Source: Acidimicrobiaceae bacterium
GTDB lineage: Bacteria > Actinomycetota > Acidimicrobiia > Acidimicrobiales > Ilumatobacteraceae
Length of the DNA: 40,266 bases
Direction of reading: 5' to 3'
Assembly (NCBI GenBank): GCA_024641005.1
Contig: JAHEDX010000036.1
Coordinates: 1 to 40,266, forward strand
The notes beneath the pieces are model-generated. The model was not told the DNA's origin and searched no databases. It saw only the letters and a program-made list of their open reading frames with translations. Below are positions 16,562-24,821 of this stretch, in pieces. A program made the translations under genes and the position numbers. The number at the start of each line of letters is the position of its first letter. Position 1 is the first letter of the stretch.

Positions 16562-17674
16562 ATGATGGACACTCGCCTCGATCCCATGGTGCTCGCCTCG
16601 CTGCGCGGCAGGAGCCTGCTCACCACACACGACTGGTCGACCGCAGAACTCGATGCAGTGCTCGCGGTCGCCGACCGGTTCCAGCAACTCGACCGGGCCG
16701 GCGCCTCGACCGCCCTGCTCCCGAACGAGCTCGCCTACGCGATGTTCTTCGACAACTCGACCCGCACCAAGTCGGCCTGGGCGGGCGCCGCTGCCCGGCT
16801 GGGCATGCAGCCGGTGATCGTCGACGGCTCGTCGACCCAGGTGTCACACGGTGAGACCGCCGAGGAGACCGGCGCGATGCTCGGCATGAACGCTCACGCG
16901 CTCGGGGTCCGTCACGACCTGATCATCGGTGAAGGCAACTCGTTCATGCACGACGTCCAGCGCGGCATCGACGACTACCTCGCCGCCACCGACGACCAGC
17001 GGTGCGTTCCCATCGTCAATCTGCAGTGCGACATCGACCACCCCACCCAGACCCTGGCCGATCTGCTGTGGCTGCGCGAACATTTCGGTGGTGACGTCGC
17101 CGGCAAGCGAATCGCGGTGTCGTGGGCATACTCGCCGAGCTATGCCAAGCCACTCTCGGTGCCGCAGGGGCTCGTGTCGCTGTTGACACGCTTCGGCGCC
17201 CACGTCACGCTCGCCCACCCCCAGGGCTACGACCTGCTGCCCGATCCGATGCGCTGGGCTCGGGAGGGGGCGGCCCAGTCGGGCGGCTCGTTCGAGGTCA
17301 CCGACGACATGGATACCGCGTTCGTCGATGCCGACGCCGTGTACCCGAAGTCGTGGGGCCCTCAAGCGTTGATGTTCGAGCGGGTCGCCGCCAACCGAGC
17401 GCACGACGCCGCCGGGCTGCGTGACATCGAGCAACGTGCGCTCGCGATGAACGCCGACCATCGCGGCTGGATCTGCGACGATCGACGGATGGCGCTCACC
17501 AACGATGCGCTCTACCTCCACTGCCTGCCCGCCGACATCGGCGACGAGGTGACACCTGCGGTCATGGACCGGTTCCGCGTCGCCGTGGCAGAAGAGGCCA
17601 ACAAGAAGGTCTATGTGGTCATGGCCCTGCTCGCCGCGGCGAAGGTCGACGACCTCGCTGCCAGGATCGCGTGA
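16562..17674 (+). CDS. ygeW: YgeW-type knotted carbamoyltransferase
   Basis: The product is 370 residues of the aspartate/ornithine carbamoyltransferase fold. Carbamoyl phosphate-binding motifs are 'FDNSTRTKSAW' (S66-T-R-T69), 'DIDHPTQTLADLLW' (H160-P-T-Q163) and 'LHCLPADIGDEV'. The stretch 'KPLSVPQGLVSLLTRFG' followed by 'HVTLAHPQGYDLLPDP' is characteristic of the YgeW branch rather than anabolic OTC or ATC. Gene order supports the call, because YgeY and carbamate kinase follow. The amine substrate is not established from this sequence; with a carbamate kinase next door the likely direction is phosphorolysis of a ureido compound to carbamoyl phosphate. ATG 16562 or 16565 could start; no clear ribosome site is visible. 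Confidence 0.85.
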   Translation: MMDTRLDPMVLASLRGRSLLTTHDWSTAELDAVLAVADRFQQLDRAGASTALLPNELAYAMFFDNSTRTKSAWAGAAARLGMQPVIVDGSSTQVSHGETAEETGAMLGMNAHALGVRHDLIIGEGNSFMHDVQRGIDDYLAATDDQRCVPIVNLQCDIDHPTQTLADLLWLREHFGGDVAGKRIAVSWAYSPSYAKPLSVPQGLVSLLTRFGAHVTLAHPQGYDLLPDPMRWAREGAAQSGGSFEVTDDMDTAFVDADAVYPKSWGPQALMFERVAANRAHDAAGLRDIEQRALAMNADHRGWICDDRRMALTNDALYLHCLPADIGDEVTPAVMDRFRVAVAEEANKKVYVVMALLAAAKVDDLAARIA

Positions 17675-17741
17675 CGCGAGCCGACGAACGTGCAGCTGAG
17701 CTACAAGGGCCGAACCGAGAACAATGAACGGAGAATCTGAC

Positions 17742-19280
17742 ATGTCGCTCGACGAGAGGGTCGCCGAACTGGCGGCCCGTTACCGACCCCTTGCCGTGGA
17801 GATCCTGCAGGAGGCAGTCCGGATCCCCGCCGATCAGGTCGATCTGCCCGACGATCGTGGTGGGGACACCCAGGCCGGGTTGAGCAATCACGAACGCCCG
17901 CGGCTCGAGATGCTGCGCGACCGCATCATCGAGATCGGCGCCGTCAGGCGTCCCGACGACGTCGGGTTCGACGAGTTCGGCAATCTGGTGTGGGTCGTGC
18001 AGGACGAGGATGACGGTGTGGCTCTCGACGACAAGAAGGTCATCTACCTCGACGGGCACTCCGACACCGTGCAGGCGTTGCGCGATCAGTGGCGCACCAA
18101 GCTGAACGGAGCGGTCGACCCCTATGACGGCCTCGTCGACGCTGCCAGACTCGATCGCAGCGCGCTGCGCGCCGAGCTCGGCTATCTGCCGCCCGACGAC
18201 GAATGGGAACACCTGGTGTTCGGGCGCGGCACCGCCGACCAGCTGGCCGGCGTGATCTCACAGATCGTGGCGAGCAAGATCCTGCTCGAGCTCGCACCCG
18301 AGGGCGCCTTGCGCGGCGTGCTGATCCGGTCGTATGCGACGGTCGCCGAGGAAGACAACGACGGGGGCGGGCCTCGCTACGTGGTCAGCAAGGTGCTGCC
18401 CGGTTCTGCCCCGAATCTGATCCCCGACGTCGTGATCTTCACCGAGGGCACGGGCGACAACCAGAAGGGCGCACTCGGGATCTACCGCGGCCAGCGCGGA
18501 CGGATGCAGATCCAGGTGACCGTCACCGGGCGGTCGTGTCACGGCTCGATGCCGCACCTCGGTCTCAACCCGCTCGAGTACGGCAGCTCGATCCTCGCCG
18601 AGGCGGCCCGACAGGCGGCAACGGTCGGGTTCGCCCAGCACGACTTCCTCGGTGCAGGGACGCGCACCGCGTCCTGGGCCGTGCTCGACACCCCCAGCGA
18701 CTGCGCGGTTCCCGAGCGGTTCACATTCCGCTTCGACCGCCGGCTCACGGTCGGCGAGACGCCCGAGATCGCCGTCGCCGAGGTCGAACAACTCGATGCG
18801 ATCCGGGCCGCCCGCGACGCGGGTCTCACCGTCGACATCGACGTCCCCGTCTACGAACTGCCGACGATCACCGGGTACATCCCGGGCAACGCCCAGATCT
18901 ACCCGGGTTGGGTCACGCCCGAGGACCATCCGGCCATCACCGCCGCTGTCGATGCGTACCGCCGGGTGGTCAGCCCGTACATCGACGAGCCCGAAGGCGG
19001 AGCCACCGCAGGTGCGCGACGTCGCGAGCCCCGCGTCGATCGCTGGGTCTTCTCCACCGACGGTGTCGGGTTCCCGATCCCCGCAGACGACGACTCGATC
19101 ACAGTTCCGTCGTCGAAGGACTGGGTGACATCGGGAACCATGACCCACCCCGCGATGTTCGGCATCGGCGCCGGGGTCGAGCAGAACACGCATCGCATCG
19201 GCGAGAACATCGACCAGCGTGAGCTCGAGCATGCGATCGCCGTGCTCGCAAGGTTCCCGAGCGTGTTCGTGGCGCGCTGA
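17742..19280 (+). CDS. ygeY: YgeY-type M20 family metallohydrolase, extended form
   Basis: The product is about 512 residues and belongs to the zinc-dependent M20 family. Metal and catalytic features are 'YLDGHSDTVQ' (first His and Asp), 'GRGTADQLAGVISQI' (bridging Asp), 'TVAEEDNDG' (catalytic Glu) and 'FTEGTGDN'. The segment 'IYRGQRGRMQIQVTVTGRSC' followed by 'HGSMPHLGLNPLEYG' matches the YgeY branch. It is roughly 100 residues longer than typical YgeY proteins as I remember them, with additions between the first metal ligands and near the C-terminus. GGAGAA before ATG 17742 decides the start over an ATG at 17724. It lies between the carbamoyltransferase and carbamate kinase genes and probably hydrolyses an amide or ureido intermediate; the substrate is unknown. 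Confidence 0.82.
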   Translation: MSLDERVAELAARYRPLAVEILQEAVRIPADQVDLPDDRGGDTQAGLSNHERPRLEMLRDRIIEIGAVRRPDDVGFDEFGNLVWVVQDEDDGVALDDKKVIYLDGHSDTVQALRDQWRTKLNGAVDPYDGLVDAARLDRSALRAELGYLPPDDEWEHLVFGRGTADQLAGVISQIVASKILLELAPEGALRGVLIRSYATVAEEDNDGGGPRYVVSKVLPGSAPNLIPDVVIFTEGTGDNQKGALGIYRGQRGRMQIQVTVTGRSCHGSMPHLGLNPLEYGSSILAEAARQAATVGFAQHDFLGAGTRTASWAVLDTPSDCAVPERFTFRFDRRLTVGETPEIAVAEVEQLDAIRAARDAGLTVDIDVPVYELPTITGYIPGNAQIYPGWVTPEDHPAITAAVDAYRRVVSPYIDEPEGGATAGARRREPRVDRWVFSTDGVGFPIPADDDSITVPSSKDWVTSGTMTHPAMFGIGAGVEQNTHRIGENIDQRELEHAIAVLARFPSVFVAR

Positions 19281-19281
19281 C

Positions 19282-20190
19282 ATGCGGATCGTCGCCGCAC
19301 TCGGGGGGAACGCTCTGCTCAAGCGAGGCGAGCGGCCCGACTCGGACATCCAGGAACACAATGTCGAGATCGCGGTCGCGGCGCTGGCCCCACTCGCTCG
19401 CGATCACGAGCTGATCATCACCCACGGCAACGGTCCTCAGGTCGGGGTGCTGGCACTCGAATCCGCGAATGATCCGTCGCTCAGCCACCCGTACCCGCTC
19501 GACTCACTCGGAGCCGAGACCCAGGGGCTCATCGGGTACTGGCTGGTCCAGGAGCTGCAGAACCAACTTCCCGATCGTCTCGTCGCGGCGATCATCACCC
19601 AAACGGTCGTCGACCGCGACGATCCGGCATTCGACCATCCGACCAAATTCGTCGGCCCGGTCTACGACGAGGCCGAGCTCCGCGCGATCGCGACGCAACG
19701 AGATTGGGTGATCGCCGCCGATGGCGACCGTTGGAGGCGGGTGGTCGCGTCGCCCGAACCGACCCGCATCGTCGAGAGCAGCGTCATCCGACTGTTGCTC
19801 GACGCCAACGCCGTCGTGGTGTGCGCCGGTGGCGGCGGCGTCCCCGTAACCGAGTCGGCCGATGGTTGCCTGACCGGCGTCGAGGCCGTGATCGACAAGG
19901 ATCTCACCACCGCGTTGCTGGCCGAGGAATTGGGAGCCGACGCGCTGCTCGTACTGACCGACGTCGACGCCGTGATCCGCGACTTCGGCACGCCACAGGC
20001 CGCGCCGATTCGCTCGGTCACCACCGACGAGCTGCGCGGCATCCGGTTTCCGGCCGGGTCGATGGGGCCGAAGATCTCAGCCGTGTGCCGGTTCGTCGAC
20101 CGCACGGGTGGCTTCGCCGCGATCGGCTCGTTGGCCGATGCCGCTGCGATCCTCGACGGATCACGCGGCACCCGCGTCAACCCCAGCTGA
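19282..20190 (+). CDS. arcC: Carbamate kinase
   Basis: The product is 302 residues of the amino acid kinase family. It shows 'VAALGGNALLKRGERPD' at the N-terminus, 'LIITHGNGPQVGVLALES', 'LDSLGAETQGLIGYWLVQEL', 'VVCAGGGGVPVTE', 'EAVIDKDLTTALLAEELGAD' and 'FPAGSMGPKISAVCRFV', all landmarks of carbamate kinase. The enzyme converts carbamoyl phosphate plus ADP to ATP, CO2 and ammonia. The start lies one base after the YgeY stop, so the genes form one unit, and it is the energy-conserving end of the inferred pathway. The E. coli counterpart in the ygeW-ygeY locus is yqeA. Confidence 0.93.
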   Translation: MRIVAALGGNALLKRGERPDSDIQEHNVEIAVAALAPLARDHELIITHGNGPQVGVLALESANDPSLSHPYPLDSLGAETQGLIGYWLVQELQNQLPDRLVAAIITQTVVDRDDPAFDHPTKFVGPVYDEAELRAIATQRDWVIAADGDRWRRVVASPEPTRIVESSVIRLLLDANAVVVCAGGGGVPVTESADGCLTGVEAVIDKDLTTALLAEELGADALLVLTDVDAVIRDFGTPQAAPIRSVTTDELRGIRFPAGSMGPKISAVCRFVDRTGGFAAIGSLADAAAILDGSRGTRVNPS

Positions 20191-20197
20191 GCCCCAC

Positions 20198-20253
20198 CCC
20201 GTTCTGTTCAGCAAACTGCCGCACCGTTCCTGCGAGACGCTGAACGGAACGGG
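20198..20253. terminator. Bidirectional terminator between carbamate kinase and MFS genes
   Basis: Arms CCCGTTCTGTTCAGC (20198-20212) and GCTGAACGGAACGGG (20239-20253) are complementary at 14 of 15 positions, with one position that would be a G-U wobble in RNA on the plus strand. The loop is 26 bases. It lies in the convergent gap between the two stop codons. Confidence 0.65.
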
Positions 20254-20274
20254 AGAGTTGCTCGCCTGCCGGGG

Positions 20275-21408
20275 TCAGCCGCCGAGCGCCTTGTTGGAGG
20301 CGGCGAACGAGGCCAGCGTGAGCACGCCGAGGATCAACATCGACCACGGCAACGCACCCGGGCCACTCGCTTCGAACCACTGCCCGATCAGCCAGGGGAA
20401 CACCAGCCCGCCCAGGCCCGCCCCACCGATGAACCACGCGGTCGCGTTGCCGGTCACGCGGATCCGTCGCTCGAGGTAGGTGAACATCGCCGGGAATTGA
20501 GGGGCCGTCGCCAGACCCATCAACACGGCGCCGACCCACACCGGCGCCGCACGGCCGTTGCCCACGACGAGCACGCCGGCAGCGAGCAGCGTGAGCGAAC
20601 ACGAGACGGCGAGCAATGTCTTGGGTCGGACCTTCTGACCCAGGGCGCTGGCCAACAGCCGACCGCCGGTGAACCCCACCCAGAAGGCCGTCGTCAACCA
20701 GGTCGCGGCGAGGGCGCTGAACTCGATCTCTTCGCCATAGGTGTGGACCCATCCGGCGAATCCCACCTCGAGCCCGACATACAGCAGGAAGAACAACGAC
20801 AACAGGGCCAGCATCGGACGCGACGTGGTCGAGTGCTCGTGCTCGACGTCGGTCGGAGCGAGCGGCGACTCGGCCCGCAAGACGAGCAACGCCACGGCAA
20901 CGCACAACCCGGACGCGAGATAGGCGGCGATGCCGAATCCGGCGTAGACGACGAGCGGGGCAGAGAGCGCACCGACGCCGAAACAGAGGTGGAGGATGTT
21001 CATCGGCCGACCCACCTCGGCACCCAACTCCCAGATCAACAAGGTGTTGGCGCCGACATCGACCGTGGCGCCCCCGACCCCGACGACCACGAACGTGACG
21101 AAGAGCGTCGGCAGCGACGCCAGCGACGGGAGCACGACCAGGCCGAGGGCCAGCACCACGAGCGATGCGGCATACACCCGGTGCCCGTCGAACTTGTCGT
21201 ACAGCCGCCCCGCGACGAACGAGCCGACGATGTATCCGCAGGCTTGCCCGACGAACAGCACGCCGACGCCACCGAGGTCGGTGCCCGATCGGTCGCGCAA
21301 CTCCGACAGGGCGGGGCCGAGGATGCTGACCGACAGACCCAGCACCAGAAAGCTGACGAGGTAGGAGAAGACCGGAGCACGGAGCTCGGGCGCGGGCGGA
21401 CGGTTCAA
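20275..21408 (-). CDS. MFS transporter (FucP/NAGLT-like)
   Basis: The product is about 377 residues with 11-12 hydrophobic helices. Segments such as 'SYLVSFLVLGLSVSILGPAL', 'GYIVGSFVAGRLYDKFDGHR' and 'VGVGGATVDVGANTLLIW' resemble the FucP/sodium-glucose-like branch of MFS, in which 'D-x-G-x-N' after helix 4 is conserved. The frame stays open upstream, but the best start is TTG 21408, which overlaps the stop of the FmdB gene (TTGA), so the two are coupled. The segment 'WVHTYGEEIEFSALAATWLT' is also typical of this branch. It is convergent with carbamate kinase and could import the substrate of that cluster; that link is a guess. Confidence 0.8.
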   Translation of the reverse strand: MNRPPAPELRAPVFSYLVSFLVLGLSVSILGPALSELRDRSGTDLGGVGVLFVGQACGYIVGSFVAGRLYDKFDGHRVYAASLVVLALGLVVLPSLASLPTLFVTFVVVGVGGATVDVGANTLLIWELGAEVGRPMNILHLCFGVGALSAPLVVYAGFGIAAYLASGLCVAVALLVLRAESPLAPTDVEHEHSTTSRPMLALLSLFFLLYVGLEVGFAGWVHTYGEEIEFSALAATWLTTAFWVGFTGGRLLASALGQKVRPKTLLAVSCSLTLLAAGVLVVGNGRAAPVWVGAVLMGLATAPQFPAMFTYLERRIRVTGNATAWFIGGAGLGGLVFPWLIGQWFEASGPGALPWSMLILGVLTLASFAASNKALGG

Positions 21409-21626
21409 CGTGCGCAGCCGCAACCGCCGCCGCAGCACCCGCCACCGGTGGGCATCGGTGCGGCCGATGGCGTGTTCGATGCGCCGGCACTGGCGAACAT
21501 CGACAGCAGGCGAACCGTCTCGGCATGACCGGACGGGCACTCGGCAGGCGCGTTCGATTCGCTCATCGGTCGACGCACCTCGAACACGTCGTCACAGGTG
21601 CGGCATCGATATTCGTACAACGGCAT
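21405..21626 (-). CDS. FmdB-type zinc ribbon protein with Gly-Cys-rich tail
   Basis: The product is 73 residues. It begins MPLYEYRCRTCDDVFEV, the diagnostic start of the FmdB/CxxC regulatory zinc-ribbon family, with C-x-x-C as the first metal half site. The second half site reads 'ECPSGHAET', in which one of the usual cysteines is missing and a His is nearby. The C-terminus is a Gly/Cys-rich tail 'GGGCCGGGCGCAR' that could bind metal. FmdB proteins are putative regulators of unknown precise function. TACGAT lies 8 bases upstream of the ATG. Its stop overlaps the TTG start of the MFS gene. Confidence 0.85.
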   Translation of the reverse strand: MPLYEYRCRTCDDVFEVRRPMSESNAPAECPSGHAETVRLLSMFASAGASNTPSAAPMPTGGGCCGGGCGCAR

Positions 21627-21634
21627 CACCCGAA

Positions 21635-21640
21635 ATCGTA
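21635..21640 (-). promoter_or_regulatory. -10 box of the FmdB gene
   Basis: On the minus strand TACGAT ends 8 bases before ATG 21626 (5 before an in-frame GTG at 21629), close to the leaderless spacing seen elsewhere in the window. Confidence 0.35.
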
Positions 21641-21734
21641 TCGACGGCAGGCTCGGCCGGTTCACAACGGTGCCATGGTCTCCAAAGAGACTGATCCCTG
21701 ACAGGTGTTGGCGCGATCGGTGCGAGACTGGGTG

Positions 21735-22916
21735 ATGGACGTCACTGCGCAGCAGCTCGCCGAATCGGTCTCGTCATTGGTGCGGATTCCCAGTGTCAAT
21801 CCGCTGCACGACGGGCCCAGGGCTCGTGCCGCCGGATCGCGGGGCGAACGGGCCATGGCCGAACACCTCGCGGCCAGGTTCGCCGATCTCGGTTCGACCG
21901 ACGTCGTTCTCGACGAGGTGCTCGACGGTCGTCCCAACGTGTACGGCCTGTTCCCCGGCCGTACCGATCGCTTGGTGGTGCTCGACGTGCACACCGACAC
22001 CGTCACCGTCGAACACATGACGGATTCGCCCTTCGACGGGCGTATCGAGCGCGAGTGCGTCTGGGGGCGCGGTGCGCTCGACACGAAGGCATCGCTCGGG
22101 GTCATCCTCGCCCTGCTGGCTTCATGGCAGCGCAGTGGTCTGCGGCCCGAACCGACACTGCTCGTCGTGGGTTCGATCAGCGAGGAGGCCGGGGGCCTGC
22201 TCGGCGCCGGTCGTTTCAGGCCGTGGGCCGAGCAACGAGGGCTCGATGTCGACCAGATGATCGTGGCCGAGCCGACCCAACTCGCTCCGATCCATGGCCA
22301 CAAGGGTGGCACCGCCTTGCGGATCGAGGCGGTCGGCAAGGCGGCCCACAGCGCTCTTCCCCACCTCGGCGCAAACGCGATCGAGGCGATGGCCCCGGTG
22401 ATCGCCGCTTTGAGCGCCGAACACGAACGGTTGCAGACCATCCCGCCCACGACCGAACTCGGGACGGGGACGTTGTCGATCACGATGGTCGAGGGCGGTA
22501 CCGGCGGCAACGTGATCCCTGCCTCGTGCACGATCCACGCGAGCCGTCGGATCGTGCCCGACGAGGACCCGACCGACGTGTACCACCAGCTCGCGGAGCT
22601 GGCAGCGGCCGCGTGCCCCCTGCCCACCGAGATCACCTGGCCGTATCCCGAACGCGAGGACGGTCGGCTCGGGACCGAGGCGTTCTACCTGCCCGCCGAC
22701 ACCCCCTTGGTGCGATCACTCGCCGGATGGGCGGGCACCGCACCTGCGGTTGCCCCGTTCGGCACGAACGCGTTGCGCTACACGGGCTTCGCCCGGGAAC
22801 TGGCGGTGTTCGGCCCCGGCTCGATCGATGATGCCCATCAGGCGACCGAGTGTGTCGAGATCGCAGCGCTCGCCACCCTCGGTGACGTGTACACCCGCTG
22901 GCTCCGGCCGGCCTGA
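21735..22916 (+). CDS. M20 family peptidase (ArgE/DapE-type)
   Basis: The product is 393 residues with the M20 metal site laid out as 'VLDVHTDTV', 'GRGALDTKAS', 'SISEEAGG' and 'VAEPTQ', and a dimerisation domain containing 'GKAAHSALPHLGANAIEAM'. The C-terminal ligand region is 'FGPGSIDDAHQATECVEI'. Relatives deacetylate N-acetylornithine or desuccinylate succinyl-diaminopimelate, but many act on other N-acylated amino acids, so the specific substrate is open. ATG 21735 is chosen; no strong ribosome site precedes it, and an adjacent GTG at 21732 is equally possible. It is divergent from the FmdB-MFS pair and is the second M20 enzyme within 5 kb. Confidence 0.85.
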   Translation: MDVTAQQLAESVSSLVRIPSVNPLHDGPRARAAGSRGERAMAEHLAARFADLGSTDVVLDEVLDGRPNVYGLFPGRTDRLVVLDVHTDTVTVEHMTDSPFDGRIERECVWGRGALDTKASLGVILALLASWQRSGLRPEPTLLVVGSISEEAGGLLGAGRFRPWAEQRGLDVDQMIVAEPTQLAPIHGHKGGTALRIEAVGKAAHSALPHLGANAIEAMAPVIAALSAEHERLQTIPPTTELGTGTLSITMVEGGTGGNVIPASCTIHASRRIVPDEDPTDVYHQLAELAAAACPLPTEITWPYPEREDGRLGTEAFYLPADTPLVRSLAGWAGTAPAVAPFGTNALRYTGFARELAVFGPGSIDDAHQATECVEIAALATLGDVYTRWLRPA

Positions 22917-22924
22917 TTATTCAC

Positions 22925-22955
22925 TTGCGCACATGTAGATATCTTTATATAGTTC
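22925..22955 (+). promoter_or_regulatory. Promoter and candidate SahR-type operator upstream of the ArsR-methyltransferase/metF operon
   Basis: A markedly AT-rich patch contains TTGCGC (22925-22930), 17 bases, then TATAGT (22948-22953), ending 6 bases before ATG 22960: a good promoter giving a leaderless transcript. The spacer holds GATATC at 22938-22943 flanked by TGTA on the left and TTTATATAG on the right, an imperfect palindrome overlapping the -10 box. This is where the encoded ArsR-type protein would be expected to bind. Confidence 0.6.
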
Positions 22956-22959
22956 GCCC

Positions 22960-23982
22960 ATGGGGATCCCTGCGGACATCTTGCTCGGCGTCATCCGGGC
23001 GGTCGGTGAAGAGACGCGACTGCGAATCGTCGCGCTGTTGCAGCACGGCGAACTGACGGTCTCCGACCTCACCGACATCCTCGGACAGTCGCAGCCGCGG
23101 ATCTCGCGGCACCTGAAACTGCTCGCCGACGCAGGCGTCGTCGACAAGCACCGCGAGGGGACGTGGGCGTTCTTCGAGTTGGTGACCGAGGGCGCGATCG
23201 GTGAACTGGTCGTCGATCTGCTCGGTCGCGCCGACACACACGGCTCGGGCCTGGCGGCAGATCTCGACCGGCTCGCGATCGTGCGGAGTCGTCGTGCATC
23301 CGCCGCCCAGGAGTACTTCGCCGCGATCGCCGAGCGCTGGGACGAGGAGCGCCTGCTGCACGCATCGGACGCCACCGTCGAGGCCCACATCATCGACAGC
23401 GTCGCCGGTCGCCCCTTCGACAGCGTCCTCGATGTCGGAACGGGTACGGGCCGGATCCTGCTGGCGCTGGCGACGCATGCTTCGTCGTGCGGTCGACCGG
23501 TCCGCCGTGCGGTCGGTCTCGACAACAGCCACTCGATGCTCGCCGTCGCTCGATCGAATCTGGAACGCGCCGAGGTGCGCGGCGTCGACCTGCGTCAGGG
23601 TGACGCATACAGCCCCCCGTTCGAGCGCGACTCGTTCGATCTGATCGTCATCCATCAGGTGTTGCACTTCCTCGACGACCCGGCCCGAGCGGTACGCGAA
23701 GCCGCTGCCCTGCTGTCCCCCGGCGGCAGGCTGGTCATCGTCGACTTCGCTCCCCATGCCCTCGAGTTCCTCCGCAGCGATCACGCCCATCGACGGCTGG
23801 GGTTTCGCACCGACACCGTCACCGGTTGGCTCGATCAGTGCGGGCTCGAGGTGTCGGGAACGCGAACGATCGACCCGCCAACGGGCGGGTCGGGCGAACG
23901 ACTCACCGTGTCGCTGTGGTTGGCGACCGACCGCCGCGACGCCGATGTGCCCGATGCCCAGCGCTCCGAGATCGAATCATGA
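22960..23982 (+). CDS. ArsR-family regulator fused to SAM-dependent methyltransferase domain (SahR-like)
   Basis: The product is 340 residues. Residues 1-95 are an ArsR winged helix ('GEETRLRIVALLQHGELTVS', 'LGQSQPRISRHLKLLADAGV' as the recognition helix). Residues about 110-330 are a class I methyltransferase domain with motif I 'LDVGTGTGRILLAL' (from L147), 'VGLDNSHSMLAVAR' and 'FDLIVIHQVLHFLDDPARAV'. No metal-binding cysteine pair of arsenic sensors is visible in the HTH region. The architecture and the metF gene joined by an ATGA overlap match SahR, described in Proteobacteria as an S-adenosylhomocysteine-responsive repressor of methionine-cycle genes. Here the same design appears in what looks like an actinobacterium; SAH sensing is inferred. 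Confidence 0.85.
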   Translation: MGIPADILLGVIRAVGEETRLRIVALLQHGELTVSDLTDILGQSQPRISRHLKLLADAGVVDKHREGTWAFFELVTEGAIGELVVDLLGRADTHGSGLAADLDRLAIVRSRRASAAQEYFAAIAERWDEERLLHASDATVEAHIIDSVAGRPFDSVLDVGTGTGRILLALATHASSCGRPVRRAVGLDNSHSMLAVARSNLERAEVRGVDLRQGDAYSPPFERDSFDLIVIHQVLHFLDDPARAVREAAALLSPGGRLVIVDFAPHALEFLRSDHAHRRLGFRTDTVTGWLDQCGLEVSGTRTIDPPTGGSGERLTVSLWLATDRRDADVPDAQRSEIES

Positions 23983-24821
23983 ACCTGGCGATCAGCTTCG
24001 AGGTGTTCCCGCCCAAGCACCCCGACGGCCTCGGGCCGCTCGCCGACGTCGTCACCGAACTCCAACAGGTCGACCCGGCGTTCGTGTCGGTCACCTACGG
24101 CGCCGGTGGATCCGATCGCCAACGCTCGTTCGACGCGATCCACGCGGTGCGCAGCACCCGCACCGAAGTCGCCGGCCATCTCACATGCGTCGGCCAGACA
24201 CGTGCCGACATCGAGGACATCATCGATCGGTATGTCGCGCTCGGCGTGCATCAGGTGGTCGCGCTACGTGGCGATCCACCCGGCGGCATCGACGATGAGT
24301 ACGCACCACATCCCGACGGGTTCGTGACCACGGCCGATCTCGTTGCAGCGATCAAAGGCCGTAGCAATCTCGAAGTCGCGGTCTCGGCGTATCCCGAGCG
24401 GCACCCCCAGTCGCCGACCACCGACCACGACTGCGGCATCCTGGCGGCCAAGGTCGCTGCCGGCGCCGACCGGGCGATGACCCAGATGTTCTTCGACAAC
24501 GAGCACTACCTGCGGTACCGGGACGAGGTGAGGGCGCGGGGCATCGAAATTCCGATCGTGCCCGGCATCTTCCCCATCCATTGCTTCCCGGCGGTCACCC
24601 GGTTCGCATCGAGGTGTGGGGCGTCGATCCCCGAGCGCGTCGCCGAACGGTTCGCCGGGCTCGACGACGACGTCGAGACGACACACAAGATCGCTGCCGA
24701 ACTCGCAGCCGAACAGATCGCCGAACTCGCCGATCACGGGGTGGACCACGTGCACCTCTACACGTTGAACCGTGCCGAGTTGGCACTCGCCGTCTGCGAG
24801 CTGCTCGACCCAGCAGCCTGA
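23979..24821 (+). CDS. metF: Methylenetetrahydrofolate reductase
   Basis: The product is 280 residues, the usual size of bacterial MetF. It has the TIM-barrel landmarks 'SFEVFPPKHPDGLGPLADVV', 'FVSVTYGAGGSDRQRS', 'HLTCVGQTRADIEDI', 'QVVALRGDPPGG', 'AVSAYPERHPQSP', 'AAKVAAGADRAMTQMFFDNE' and 'IPIVPGIFPIHCF'. It reduces 5,10-methylene-THF to 5-methyl-THF with FAD, feeding methionine synthase and hence SAM. The ATG overlaps the stop of the ArsR-methyltransferase regulator, so both are made from one transcript and metF is probably its regulatory target. Confidence 0.95.
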   Translation: MNLAISFEVFPPKHPDGLGPLADVVTELQQVDPAFVSVTYGAGGSDRQRSFDAIHAVRSTRTEVAGHLTCVGQTRADIEDIIDRYVALGVHQVVALRGDPPGGIDDEYAPHPDGFVTTADLVAAIKGRSNLEVAVSAYPERHPQSPTTDHDCGILAAKVAAGADRAMTQMFFDNEHYLRYRDEVRARGIEIPIVPGIFPIHCFPAVTRFASRCGASIPERVAERFAGLDDDVETTHKIAAELAAEQIAELADHGVDHVHLYTLNRAELALAVCELLDPAA

